The notes under the pieces were generated by a model. It saw nothing but the letters and a program-made list of their open reading frames with translations. It was not told the origin of the DNA and did not search any database. The position numbers and the translations under genes are program-made. A DNA stretch of 64,000 bases from Methylobacterium haplocladii (GTDB lineage: Bacteria > Pseudomonadota > Alphaproteobacteria > Rhizobiales > Beijerinckiaceae), in the NCBI RefSeq assembly GCF_007992175.1, contig NZ_BJZT01000010.1:1-64000 (forward strand), given 5' to 3'. Shown one piece after another: positions 44,122 through 52,945 of this stretch; the first letter of the stretch is position 1, and every line of letters begins with the position of its first letter.

Positions 44122-46261
44122 GGAACTGGCTCAGGAAGACCTGACGGAGGCTGCGGAGCGCCCGCCACGCCACCGGCTCCGCCCCGTGATCGAAGCGGAC
44201 ATAGACGCGCTCGCCGAGCACGTTGAACGGCAGGCCGCCGGCGAGCTGTACGTCGAAGACGAAGATGCTCTGCAGCGCGATCGGCTTCTGCGGGTTGCTC
44301 GCGTCGACGGCGATGGTGCCGCCGCCCTGCGTGGCAAGGGCGAGGCTCGGGATCTCCTGCTGGGCGCCCGGCACCTCTCGGCGGATCGCGCCGACGCGGA
44401 CCTCCTCGGGCCGTTCGGCCAGACGCGCGGCAACGGCTTGGGTGCGGTTGCGGATCAGGTCGACGTCCGTCTGCGGCACCACCACGCGAACCACGGGATC
44501 GTCGGCGGTCAGCACGTAGCCGATGCGCTCGCCGCGGCGCAGGTAGCGCCCGGGGAGGTCGACGGCGCCCGGAACGATCAGGCGCCCGGAATGCTCGGCG
44601 CGCACCGTGAGCCCGGCCTGACGCTCGCTGTAGACGCGCAGGATCTCCTGGGTGCTGGCGATCTGCTCCTGGAGGATCTGGGCCTGGACGCGGTCGCCGA
44701 GCCGCGCCGCGTCATAGCGCAGGCGCAGCTCGGCGAGCTGCGCCTGCAGGACCGCGACGCGGCTGTCGAGGCTCGGATCCTCGAGCTGGGCCAGAGCCTC
44801 GCCGGCCTGCGCGTCCCGGCCCGGCTGGACCAGGAGGTTCGTCAGGATCCCGTCGGTGCGGGTGCGGATCTGCGTGTCGTCGGGCACCCAGACGACGCCC
44901 TGCGCCATCGTCGTGTAGGGCAGCGGGATCACGAACAGCATCGCGAACACCGCGAGCGCCGCGGTCCCCGTGACGGTCATCGCCAGCCGGCGGCGCCCGT
45001 TCAGCTTCGGGTCCGACAGGATGAACTTGATGCCCTTCACGAGCGGGGTCACGACGATGCCGAAGAGCGCCAGCAGCGCGAGCAGCACGCCGAAGACGAA
45101 GTACTGGGTCGCGATGAAGCTCGCGATCGCGATCGAGACGGTGGTGCGGTAGACGAACGCGCTCACCGCGTAGAACAGCATCCACGGCCGCTCGCCCTGG
45201 GCCGTGACCGGGCTCTTCGTCCCCTCGACCTTCAGGGCGTAGCGCTCGATCAGGTAGAACACGTAGCGGTTCGCCCGCGAGCCGAGATTGGGGATCTCGA
45301 TCAGGTCGGCGAAGATGTAATATCCGTCGAAGCGCAGCAGCGGGTTGCCGTTGAACAGCAGCGTCGAGATGCTGCCGATCACCATCACGTTGAAGGCCGC
45401 CGCCCGCACCAGGCCCGGCTCGGCCAGCGCCCAGACGATGGCGGCGGCCCCCGCCAGAAACAGCTCGACGAAGATGCCGGCCGCGGCCACCATCATCCGC
45501 TGCCACTTGCTGGGGAAGGCGGCGGAGCTCGACGCGTCGACATAGGGCGCCGGAAACAGGACGAGCAGCATCATCCCGACTTCGTGGACCTCCCCGCCCC
45601 AGGCCTTCGTGGCGCAGGCGTGTCCGGTCTCGTGCAGAGCCTTGATGACGGGGTAGAGGCACAGCATCAGCGCGACGTTCTGCGCCGAGAGCATCTGGTT
45701 CGCGACGTCGCCCGTCAGCTCGCCCCAGTGCAGGGCCGCGACGACGAGGCCGGCGACGACGACCGCGAGCCAGACCGCGAGTCCCCAGAGCGAGAAGATC
45801 GGCCGGTAGAACGGCGCGAGGCGGTCGAGGAGGGCGTCGGGATCGAACAGCGCGAAGCGCAGCGCCAGCGGGTTCTTGACCCGGGCCATCAGGGTGCGCC
45901 GGGCCGTCGATTCCGAGCGTTCGGCGAGTTCGGCGAGGTCGGGCGGCAGGTCGCCCTGGAGCAGGTCCGAGCCGTGGAGCTGCGAGATCAGGCGGATCGT
46001 GTCGTCCTGGGTCGGCGGGTCGTCCTCATTGCGGCGTGCGGCCCGCTCCCAGATGTCCTGCAGGGTGCGGCGCCCGTCCATCAGGCAGAGGATGAGGTTG
46101 GCCGAAGGCGAGAGGCGGTGGAAGCGCCCGGTCTGGTGGTCCTGCAGGACGTACCAGATCTCGCCGCGGAAGCTCTGGCGATGGATCTCGGCGTGGCGGC
46201 GTAGGCGCGGGCGGAGCGCCGCGACCCGGTACCAGGATTGGCTGAACAGCGACTGGGACAT
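44114..46261 (-). CDS. PqqD/RRE-like + M50 site-2 protease + HlyD fusion protein
   Basis: The 715-residue membrane protein has three parts. Residues ~20-105 resemble PqqD-like recognition domains (IWYVLQDHQTGRFHRLSPSA...LMDGRRTLQDIW). Residues ~150-440 are an M50 zinc protease with HETGH (H210, E211, H214) and a second motif NPLLRFDGYY (N306-Y315). Residues ~445-715 are an HlyD-type lipoyl/coiled-coil adaptor. Recognition domain, intramembrane protease and adaptor in one chain suggests substrate binding, cleavage and hand-over during export. Its neighbours are a GAF-HlyD fusion upstream and the SecA-like gene downstream. Confidence 0.9.
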   Translation of the reverse strand: MSQSLFSQSWYRVAALRPRLRRHAEIHRQSFRGEIWYVLQDHQTGRFHRLSPSANLILCLMDGRRTLQDIWERAARRNEDDPPTQDDTIRLISQLHGSDLLQGDLPPDLAELAERSESTARRTLMARVKNPLALRFALFDPDALLDRLAPFYRPIFSLWGLAVWLAVVVAGLVVAALHWGELTGDVANQMLSAQNVALMLCLYPVIKALHETGHACATKAWGGEVHEVGMMLLVLFPAPYVDASSSAAFPSKWQRMMVAAAGIFVELFLAGAAAIVWALAEPGLVRAAAFNVMVIGSISTLLFNGNPLLRFDGYYIFADLIEIPNLGSRANRYVFYLIERYALKVEGTKSPVTAQGERPWMLFYAVSAFVYRTTVSIAIASFIATQYFVFGVLLALLALFGIVVTPLVKGIKFILSDPKLNGRRRLAMTVTGTAALAVFAMLFVIPLPYTTMAQGVVWVPDDTQIRTRTDGILTNLLVQPGRDAQAGEALAQLEDPSLDSRVAVLQAQLAELRLRYDAARLGDRVQAQILQEQIASTQEILRVYSERQAGLTVRAEHSGRLIVPGAVDLPGRYLRRGERIGYVLTADDPVVRVVVPQTDVDLIRNRTQAVAARLAERPEEVRVGAIRREVPGAQQEIPSLALATQGGGTIAVDASNPQKPIALQSIFVFDVQLAGGLPFNVLGERVYVRFDHGAEPVAWRALRSLRQVFLSQFRV

Positions 46262-46272
46262 GCCTCACGTCC

Positions 46273-48132
46273 TCACGGCCACCAGTGCCAGAGGCTCAGG
46301 CGCAGCCAGTCGACGATCGGCCGCGCCCAGACCCAGACGAGGAGGCGCCGGTCCACATCGACTTTGGCGATGCCCTCCATGCCCGGCCGCAGCCGGGTCG
46401 CGCCGTCGGTGATCCGGCCCTCGACGCGGAACAGGTTACGGCCGTTCTTGGCCTCGGCCACCGGGGTGATCGTCTGCACAGTGAGCGCCTGCGGCTGGTC
46501 GGGCAGGGAGGTGGCGAGCACGTGCCCGGTCTGGCCCTCGCTCAGGTCGGCGATGAGACGCTCGTCGACGCTGAGCACGACCCGGTAGCTGTCCAGCGGC
46601 GCGATCTCGAACAGGACCTGACCGCGGCTGACCGCCCCGCCGATCGCCTGGGAGAGGTCGCCCGAGACGATCAGGCCGTCGAAGGGCGCGTGGAACTTCG
46701 AGCGCGACAGCTGCTCGTCGAGGAGGCGGATCTGCGCGTCCGCCTGATCGATCTGGCTCTTGACCACGTTGATCGTGGCCGGCTGGCGGGTGGCGAGCGC
46801 CTTGTCGTATTCGTAGGTGCGCTGCTGGCGCTCGGTCACCCAGCGCAGGCGCTCCAGGGCGAGGTCCCGATCTTCGAGCGCGGCGAGGAGATCGCCCTTG
46901 CGGACCGTGTCGCCGGCCCGGTGCTCGGCCGTCTTCAGGTAGCCGTCATACGAAGCCACCACGGAGCGCCGGACCAGCCCCTCGATCCGGGCGTCGGCGG
47001 TCACGCGATAGTCGATCTTGATCGCCGACAGGGCGAGGATGGCCGCGAGGACGCCAGCGATGCCGAGCTTGAGCCCGGTCCGGTTCGGACCGACGACGAG
47101 CCGCATGCCGTCCATGACCGACTCGGCCGCCTTGGCGGCGAGCCAGCGGTCGTTCTGGCGCTTCTCTTCGAGGACCGGGCCGATCGCCGCCGCACAGGCG
47201 TTGATCTGTTCGATCGTGTCGAGGCTGAAGGGCTGGTCGGCCGGCCGCTCCAGCGTGAGCGCGCCGACGAAGCGGTCGTCGACCAGCATCGGCACGGTGA
47301 GCACGCGGCCGCCGTACTGCAGGCGCGCCAGATCCTCGTGCGCCGTGGTGACGTAGACGTCTCCCTCGGGGGCGGGGAACAGGATCAGGCTGCGCTGGTC
47401 GATCGCCTCGTTCATGCAGGCGCCGAGCCGGCGCACGAGGTTCATCTCGCGGCCGAACTGGGCGGAGTGGGAGATCGCCTTGATCCGGGCGGTGCCGCGC
47501 CGCATGAACCCGATCGCGGCACGCTGGCAGCCGAAGGCGATCGCGAGGTCGGTCACGGCGGCGGTGCAGGCGGCGGAGAAGCGCGACTGCTCCAGGACAC
47601 CGGCGAGCAGTCCGAGGACCGACGACGAGCGGGCCAGGGTCTTCTGGTTGCCGCGTCCGATCAGTTCGGCCTGCTTGGCGACGAGCCAGGCGCTGCCCCA
47701 CTGGATCTGGCGGATCGCGCCGCGCAGCTCGTCCTTGTCGCGGCCCTCGATCGCGAAGGCCGTCACCGCGAAGCGCTCGCCGTCCAGCGCGACCGGCAGC
47801 GCGATCCAGGCGCCGGAGCCGCCGTCCTCCATGGCCTGCACGACGGGCCGGTTCTCGCGAAGCGCGGCCTCGGCCGTCTCGCGCAGGCCGACCTCGCACT
47901 CGGTCTGGATCGGATACACCGCGATGGGCGCGAGGCCGACCGAGGTCCCCGGGATCAGCACGCTGGCACGCGGCGCTCCCAGCATCGGCGCCTGGAGCAT
48001 GAGCCACGCTTCGGCCGCCGCCTGAAGGGTCTGGGCGGTCTGGAGAACCTGCCAGAGCGCCGGCTCGACCAGGGGCAGGCGCGCGGCCGGCCCGGCCGTC
48101 GACGCAATCTCCGCCGCCAAACGCTCGCTCAT
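46273..48132 (-). CDS. GAF-HlyD fusion, membrane-anchored adaptor
   Basis: The 619-residue product has a cytoplasmic N-terminal ~350 residues. These contain a GAF-like domain (about 205-345; AAVTDLAIAFGCQRAAIGFM and VPMLVDDRFVGALTLERPAD). One membrane helix at ~370 (LGIAGVLAAILALSAIKIDY) is followed by an HlyD periplasmic part (AEHRAGDTVRKGDLLAALED, coiled coil, FHAPFDGLIVSGDL). GAF on the cytoplasmic side suggests a ligand-controlled export component. ATG 48132 is chosen; upstream open frame overlaps the DUF3467 gene on the same strand and is not conserved-looking. Confidence 0.9.
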   Translation of the reverse strand: MSERLAAEIASTAGPAARLPLVEPALWQVLQTAQTLQAAAEAWLMLQAPMLGAPRASVLIPGTSVGLAPIAVYPIQTECEVGLRETAEAALRENRPVVQAMEDGGSGAWIALPVALDGERFAVTAFAIEGRDKDELRGAIRQIQWGSAWLVAKQAELIGRGNQKTLARSSSVLGLLAGVLEQSRFSAACTAAVTDLAIAFGCQRAAIGFMRRGTARIKAISHSAQFGREMNLVRRLGACMNEAIDQRSLILFPAPEGDVYVTTAHEDLARLQYGGRVLTVPMLVDDRFVGALTLERPADQPFSLDTIEQINACAAAIGPVLEEKRQNDRWLAAKAAESVMDGMRLVVGPNRTGLKLGIAGVLAAILALSAIKIDYRVTADARIEGLVRRSVVASYDGYLKTAEHRAGDTVRKGDLLAALEDRDLALERLRWVTERQQRTYEYDKALATRQPATINVVKSQIDQADAQIRLLDEQLSRSKFHAPFDGLIVSGDLSQAIGGAVSRGQVLFEIAPLDSYRVVLSVDERLIADLSEGQTGHVLATSLPDQPQALTVQTITPVAEAKNGRNLFRVEGRITDGATRLRPGMEGIAKVDVDRRLLVWVWARPIVDWLRLSLWHWWP

Positions 48133-48173
48133 CGCCCCTCGACCCCCTTCGTGACGACGTTCTGCTTCCGGAT

Positions 48174-48476
48174 TTAGGCGTCGAGATCGAGGCGGCCGTG
48201 ACGGTTCTCGTATTCGGTCAGGACGCCGCCGAGGACCGAGTGGAGGCGCTTGGCGGCCAGCGGCGTGAGGATGATGCGGTTCGACAGGTCGACGACGACG
48301 TTCGCCGTCTCCGCAAGATTCCAGGTCCGGTTCGTTCCGAAGAACAGATCCACCTGTTCGCGGGTCCCCTGAACGTTCACGACGTTGGCGAACTGGGTCG
48401 CCATGTCGGTCTCGCGCCACTCGATGGCCCGCACCTGATCCGCCGCGCCTGCCTTGGCCTCGTTGCTCTCGCTCAC
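48174..48476 (-). CDS. DUF3467 family protein
   Basis: The 100-residue product reads ...MATQFANVVNVQGTREQVDL, FFGTNRTWN, then VDLSNRIILTPLAAKRLHSV and LGGVLTEYENRHG. This is the DUF3467 pattern (F-x-N-x-x-x-V-x-x-x-x-E, then a helix with R/K-x-L near an N-terminal P). Function is unknown. It is the first gene of the export operon, 41 bp before the GAF-HlyD gene, suggesting a chaperone- or pilot-like soluble component (inference). Confidence 0.88.
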   Translation of the reverse strand: MSESNEAKAGAADQVRAIEWRETDMATQFANVVNVQGTREQVDLFFGTNRTWNLAETANVVVDLSNRIILTPLAAKRLHSVLGGVLTEYENRHGRLDLDA

Positions 48477-48858
48477 GACTCTTTCCCCCTGGCGCTATAC
48501 GTTCGGACTCAGATCCGCGCCGGCCGATACGGGCTGCAGGGCGCGAACGACCGAAGTCCTCGACAAGACGTTTCACGAATAAAGCCGCCATCGGAATGGC
48601 GGCTTGCCTCGGACCCCTAGCACATCCACGTTGCCTTGCCTGTCGGCGAGACAGCACAGTAGGAGCTCATGCACGCTCTGTGCGATTCGATCACGAATGG
48701 ATTGTGGCAGGGGTGGTGGTCTCCAAGGATTTTGCGTTGATCCAGCGTCTCAGAATTCGCGTTCCGTCGCGAAGGCCATGCCCGCGACCGCGCTCCTGTG
48801 CGAGCGGTCTCTCCGCACGCTGATGCCGGCCGCTGGGGTCGGCGGATCGACCGACGAG
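48477..48858. promoter_or_regulatory. divergent promoter region of the export and tailoring operons
   Basis: These 382 bp separate the minus-strand export operon and the plus-strand methyltransferase operon. The plus-strand frame is open from 48604, but its residues before 48859 do not look like methyltransferase. A hairpin with a T-rich tail on the minus strand lies at 48582-48605. Promoter boxes were not assigned. Confidence 0.55.
48582..48605 (-). terminator. terminator-like hairpin reading on the minus strand
   Basis: AAGCCGCCAT (48582-48591), loop CGGA, ATGGCGGCTT (48596-48605): a perfect 10-bp stem. On the minus strand the stem is followed by TTTATTCGTG, giving a short U-tail. It would stop transcripts entering from the right, upstream of the DUF3467 gene, and could thus insulate or attenuate the export operon. 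Confidence 0.6.
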
Positions 48859-49911
48859 ATGTCAGAACCGCACGTGGACCAGGCCAATTTTCCCCGGGTC
48901 GACCGCTTCCTCGAAAGCGAAGTCGTCGCCCACGCCCTGACCTTCGCGTTCGAGAGAGGTCTGATCGACCGTCTCGACCGGCAGGCGACGGTCCCCGCCG
49001 ATCCGCTGGCCGCCGGGCTTCGTCTCGATCGCGCGCGGTTCGACTGCCTCGCCGGACTTCTCGTCGGGGGCGGCATCGTGGAGGAGCCCGGTCCCGGCCT
49101 GCTGGCGCTCACCCCGGCTTTTCGCGCCGTGCTGCCGTACCGCGACCTGATCGCGGCGAAGCTCGGCTTCGCCGCGGCGGCCGCCGAGGACCTGCGCCGC
49201 TGCTTTCCCGCCTTCATCGCGGATCTTCCGGCCTTCATGGCGGCCTCACGCACCTTCGAACTGTTCCGCTACGACCGCTGCTTCGAGGTCACCCCGGACA
49301 ACCTGGCCGCCACCCGGCGCTGGGTTTCGTACACGACCTGCCTGACGCGCTACGAGGCCGGCCCCTGCCTCGAGCGGATCGACCTCGCGGGTCACCGGCG
49401 CCTGCTCGATCTCGGCGGCAACAGCGGCGAGTTCGCCGCGCAGGCCTGCCGGCGCGCTACGGGGCTCTCCGCCACGGTGTTCGACCTGCCGGTGGTCTGC
49501 GCCCTCGGCCGCGAGAACCTGTCGGGACGGCCGGAAGCCGCGCGGGTGAGGTTCCAGCCGGGGGACATGCGGCGCGATCCCCTGCCCGAAGGGCATGATC
49601 TCGTCACCTTCAAGTCGGTGCTGCACGATTGGCCGCCGGAGGAAGCCTGCGCTCTCCTCGCCCGCGCCGCGCAGGCGCTGGCGCCGGGGGGACGCCTCGT
49701 CGTCTACGAACGCACGCCCGTGCCGCTCCGCGACCGCCCGGCCGGCTACGTCCAGGCCGCCGACCTCGTCTTCCAGCCGTTTTTCCGCGAGGCCGGCCTC
49801 TACACCGAAATTCTACGAGCGCAGGGCTTTCCCGAGATCGCCGTCGACCGCATCCGGCTCGAGACGCCGTTCCACCTGATCGTGGCCCGCAAGCCGGGGG
49901 GCGAATCGTGA
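48859..49911 (+). CDS. SAM-dependent O-methyltransferase-like protein
   Basis: The 350-residue protein has an N-terminal helical dimerisation region (VVAHALTFAFERGLIDRLDR). A Rossmann domain follows with motif I LLDLGGNSGEFAAQA, a VFDLPVV acidic loop, FKSVLHDWPPEEA and LAPGGRLVVYERTP. This is the Methyltransf_2 layout (hydroxyindole/caffeate O-methyltransferase type), usually acting on small hydroxylated aromatics. ATG 48859 is chosen over upstream in-frame starts because it precedes the conserved region. The stop overlaps the next start (GTGA), so it heads a coupled operon. Confidence 0.88.
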   Translation: MSEPHVDQANFPRVDRFLESEVVAHALTFAFERGLIDRLDRQATVPADPLAAGLRLDRARFDCLAGLLVGGGIVEEPGPGLLALTPAFRAVLPYRDLIAAKLGFAAAAAEDLRRCFPAFIADLPAFMAASRTFELFRYDRCFEVTPDNLAATRRWVSYTTCLTRYEAGPCLERIDLAGHRRLLDLGGNSGEFAAQACRRATGLSATVFDLPVVCALGRENLSGRPEAARVRFQPGDMRRDPLPEGHDLVTFKSVLHDWPPEEACALLARAAQALAPGGRLVVYERTPVPLRDRPAGYVQAADLVFQPFFREAGLYTEILRAQGFPEIAVDRIRLETPFHLIVARKPGGES

Positions 49912-50567
49912 GCGCGAGGCCGGCGCTGGTCGTGGCCGTCGCGGGGCCGCCGGGAAGCGGAAAGACGACGCTGTCCCGCGCCCTGGCGGAACGGCTCGGC
50001 GCGCCCGTGCTCTCCTACGATGCCTACGAGGAAATCACCGGCTGGCCGCCGGAGCGTGTCTCGGCCTGGATGGCGCGCGGCGCGCCCCTCGACGAGATCC
50101 CGGTGCCGGGCCTCGCCGCCGACCTTGCGCGGCTCCGGAACGGCGAGCCGGTTCGGGACCGCGAAGGCGGCCGCATGCTGCGCCTGAACGGGACGGTCGC
50201 CGGCCGCCCCGTCATCGTGTTCGACACCCTGCTCGGCCGCGCCCATGCCGGGACCGGGCCGCTCATCGACCACCTGATCTGGCTCGACCTGCCCCTCGAC
50301 GTGGCGCTCGCGCGCAAGCTCCGCAGCTTCACCGGAGAGGCGCGCCGCGACCCGTCGGGAGCCCCCGGCTTGCTGCACGCCCTCGACGCCTATCTCTGCC
50401 GCTACGACGCCCTGCTCCACCCGACCTACCTGCTTCAGCGCGACCGGGTGCGGCCGGGGGCCGACAAGATCCTCGGCCTCGGGACGCTGGCCGACCACCT
50501 CGCGGAAGCCCTCGGTGCCCTGACAGCGCTCGTGGCGCCGGCCGCCTCGCCTTCGGAGCCGCATTGA
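49908..50567 (+). CDS. P-loop kinase/NTPase
   Basis: From GTG 49908 (overlapping the methyltransferase stop) the 219-residue product has Walker A GPPGSGKTT (13-21). It has a lid-type helix and DHLIWLDLPLDVALARKLR, the layout of uridine-kinase-like and other small-molecule kinases. The substrate is unknown. A kinase of this type inside a tailoring cluster may phosphorylate a sugar, nucleoside or pathway intermediate. Its stop overlaps the flavoprotein start by one base. Confidence 0.82.
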   Translation: MSARPALVVAVAGPPGSGKTTLSRALAERLGAPVLSYDAYEEITGWPPERVSAWMARGAPLDEIPVPGLAADLARLRNGEPVRDREGGRMLRLNGTVAGRPVIVFDTLLGRAHAGTGPLIDHLIWLDLPLDVALARKLRSFTGEARRDPSGAPGLLHALDAYLCRYDALLHPTYLLQRDRVRPGADKILGLGTLADHLAEALGALTALVAPAASPSEPH

Positions 50568-52945
50568 TGCTGGGACCATCGCGCACCGCGCCGCCGCGCC
50601 TCGTGATCGCCGGCGGCGGCCTCGCGGCCTGGACCGCCGCCGCCTACCTGCGGCGCATGCTGCGGCGGGTCGGCTGGACGGTGACGGTGGTCGGGCCGGT
50701 TCCGCCGGCCGGGCCGCCCATCGGCCTGGCGACGCGCCCCATCCTGACCCGCTTCCTGCGCGGCCTCGGCATCGACGAGGCGATCTTCATGCGCCGCTGC
50801 GCGGCGACCTATCGGGTCGCCAGCCGCTTCGACGACTGGTTCGAGGTGGGGCAGGGCCACTGGCATCCGTTCGGACCCTGCGGCCCGCGCGTGAACGGGC
50901 GCGACCTGTTCCATTATTGGCTCAAGCACCGCCACGAGGGCGGCTCGGGAGGAGCCTACGCCGACTATTCGCCCCAGGCGCTGATGGCTGCGACGGGACG
51001 TGGTCCGCGGCCCGAGACGGGCATATCCTCGACCGTCGAAGCCGGCAGCTACGGCTATCATCTCGACCGCACCGCCCTGATTCGCTTCCTGCGCGAGATC
51101 GCGCTCTCGGAAGGCGTTCGGGCCGTGCCCGCACGTGTACTCGGGGCGAGCCGCGACTTCTCCGGCAACATCCGCGCCCTCGATCTCGAAGGCGGCGGCA
51201 GCGTCGAGGGCGATGTCTTCCTCGATTGCACCGGCGCGGCGGCCCTGCTGATCGGCGGGACGCTCGGCGAAGCCTGGATCGCGGGCGATGCTGCCTGCAA
51301 CAGCCTCGTCAGCCTGTCTCTGCCGCCCGCGCGGGATCCTTCGCCCTTCACGACCTACGTGGGGCGGCCCGAGGGCTGGACCGTGTCCCTGTCGCTCGCC
51401 GGCCGCACCGAGGCCATGCTGGCCTATGACGGCAACGCGACCACGCCGGAGGCTGCGCATGCGGCCCTGACGGCGGCGATCGGCCCGGGAGAGAGCATCG
51501 TCCATCGCAGCCTGCGCAGCGGCCGCCGCAATCCCTGGCTGCGCAACGTCGTCGCCCTCGGCGCGGCGGCCCGCGCCGTCGAGCCGCTGGCGGGCTTCGG
51601 CCTCGATCTCGACCTCGTAGCCCTCGAAGCCTTCGTCGAGCACCTGCCGCGCGGGGAGGGGGCGGAAATCCTGCGCCGGTCCTACATCGCCCGGATGAAC
51701 CGCCTGCACGACGACGCGCTCGAGGCGCTGGCCGCGCATTACGTGCTCGGCCGCCGGCCCGAGCCGCTCTGGGCTGCCGCCCGCGCCGCCATGCTTCCCG
51801 AGGGGCTCGCCGACCGTCTCGACCTCTACGAAGTCGCCGGCCATGTCGTGCCGCGCGAGGACGCGGTCTTCGGCGAGACCGACTACTACCTGCTCTTCAC
51901 CGGGGCCGACTTCCTGCCGCGCCGGGCCTTCGCCCCGGTCGACGTCGCGGATGGGCGCGCACTCGGCGGCTACCTCGCCGAGATCCGGGCACGCGCCGCG
52001 CAGGTCGCCGAGGCGATGGCGCCGCATGGCCGTCTCCTCGAACCGTTGCATGGGACCGTACCGGCCCCCGAGCCGACCGCCCGCGTGGCGCCGGCGGCCG
52101 CCGGCACCGCCTCCGGGCCGGCGAGCCTGCGCCGGACGCCGGACGGCGCGCGGCTGGCCGACCTCGTCGCCGGCCTCGGCCAGCCCTACGGCTACGAGCG
52201 CTCGGTCAAGGCGACGCCGGCCGGGCTCCAGGTCGAGCGCTTCCTGGTGAGCCTGCACTGCACGAGCCTCGGACCGCAGCCCGGGCAGACGCTGGACACG
52301 CTCGCGGCCAAGCTCGGCCTGCCGGAGCGGGAGCGCACCGAGGCCGCCGGCCTGATCGGCGAGGCCGACGTGCTGCATCTCGGCTACGAGGAGGGTCCTT
52401 CCGGCGCCCTCTACAAGCTCTACGTCGAATGGTCGGTCCGCTCCGATGCGGCCTGGCGCCAGGACGAGACCGAGGGCGAGCCGCTCCTCGTCCACCGCGC
52501 CTACAAGTGGAGCCCGCGCGACGCGGCGCCTCCGGTCGTGACGCTCTACCATTGGCCGCGCGTGCGCGAGCCCGACGCGATCGAGGCCCGGCTGAAGCGG
52601 ATGGGCGCGGATTGGGGCGGGGCGGGCTCGGGCGTGGTCGGCCTCGCCCGCACCCTGCTCTGGCTGGCGCAGGATCAGGGGCGGGGCGCCGTCCATTATC
52701 TCGAAGCTCGCGAGGAGCCGGGGCCGCGCCTGTCGTATGACCTCAACCTCTATGCCTGCGGCCTCGCCGTGGCCGACGCCGAGGCGCTGCTCGCGGCGGC
52801 CTTCGCCGATCTCGGCATCGCCCCCCAGGCGGTCGCGACGGTCCTGGCCGAGCGCCGCGACGAGGCCCTGGGGCACGTCGCCGGCGGCGTCGGGCGCGAC
52901 GGACAGCCCTTCCTTACCGTCTATTCCGGCATGGCGGGCTCATGA
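50567..52945 (+). CDS. tryptophan-halogenase-like flavoprotein with extra C-terminal domain
   Basis: Residues ~10-480 are a flavin-dependent monooxygenase/halogenase fold: an FAD motif AGGGLAAWTAAAYLRRML near the N-terminus, LGIDEAIFMRRCAATYR, VFLDCTGAAALL and VALGAAARAVEPLAGFGLDL. Halogenase hallmarks are altered. The catalytic Lys position (A-x-x-K) reads ATYR (R83), the GVGE loop reads GLAT, and I find no WxWxIP. Halogenation is therefore doubtful; hydroxylation is more likely. Residues ~535-792 are a beta-rich domain I do not recognise, resembling the next gene's product near the C-terminus. ATG 50567 starts inside the kinase stop. Confidence 0.85.
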   Translation: MLGPSRTAPPRLVIAGGGLAAWTAAAYLRRMLRRVGWTVTVVGPVPPAGPPIGLATRPILTRFLRGLGIDEAIFMRRCAATYRVASRFDDWFEVGQGHWHPFGPCGPRVNGRDLFHYWLKHRHEGGSGGAYADYSPQALMAATGRGPRPETGISSTVEAGSYGYHLDRTALIRFLREIALSEGVRAVPARVLGASRDFSGNIRALDLEGGGSVEGDVFLDCTGAAALLIGGTLGEAWIAGDAACNSLVSLSLPPARDPSPFTTYVGRPEGWTVSLSLAGRTEAMLAYDGNATTPEAAHAALTAAIGPGESIVHRSLRSGRRNPWLRNVVALGAAARAVEPLAGFGLDLDLVALEAFVEHLPRGEGAEILRRSYIARMNRLHDDALEALAAHYVLGRRPEPLWAAARAAMLPEGLADRLDLYEVAGHVVPREDAVFGETDYYLLFTGADFLPRRAFAPVDVADGRALGGYLAEIRARAAQVAEAMAPHGRLLEPLHGTVPAPEPTARVAPAAAGTASGPASLRRTPDGARLADLVAGLGQPYGYERSVKATPAGLQVERFLVSLHCTSLGPQPGQTLDTLAAKLGLPERERTEAAGLIGEADVLHLGYEEGPSGALYKLYVEWSVRSDAAWRQDETEGEPLLVHRAYKWSPRDAAPPVVTLYHWPRVREPDAIEARLKRMGADWGGAGSGVVGLARTLLWLAQDQGRGAVHYLEAREEPGPRLSYDLNLYACGLAVADAEALLAAAFADLGIAPQAVATVLAERRDEALGHVAGGVGRDGQPFLTVYSGMAGS

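Noticed and set aside
50567..52945. True tryptophan halogenase
   Set aside because: The Lys-equivalent is Arg, GVGE is GLAT and WxWxIP is absent, so only the flavoprotein fold is claimed.
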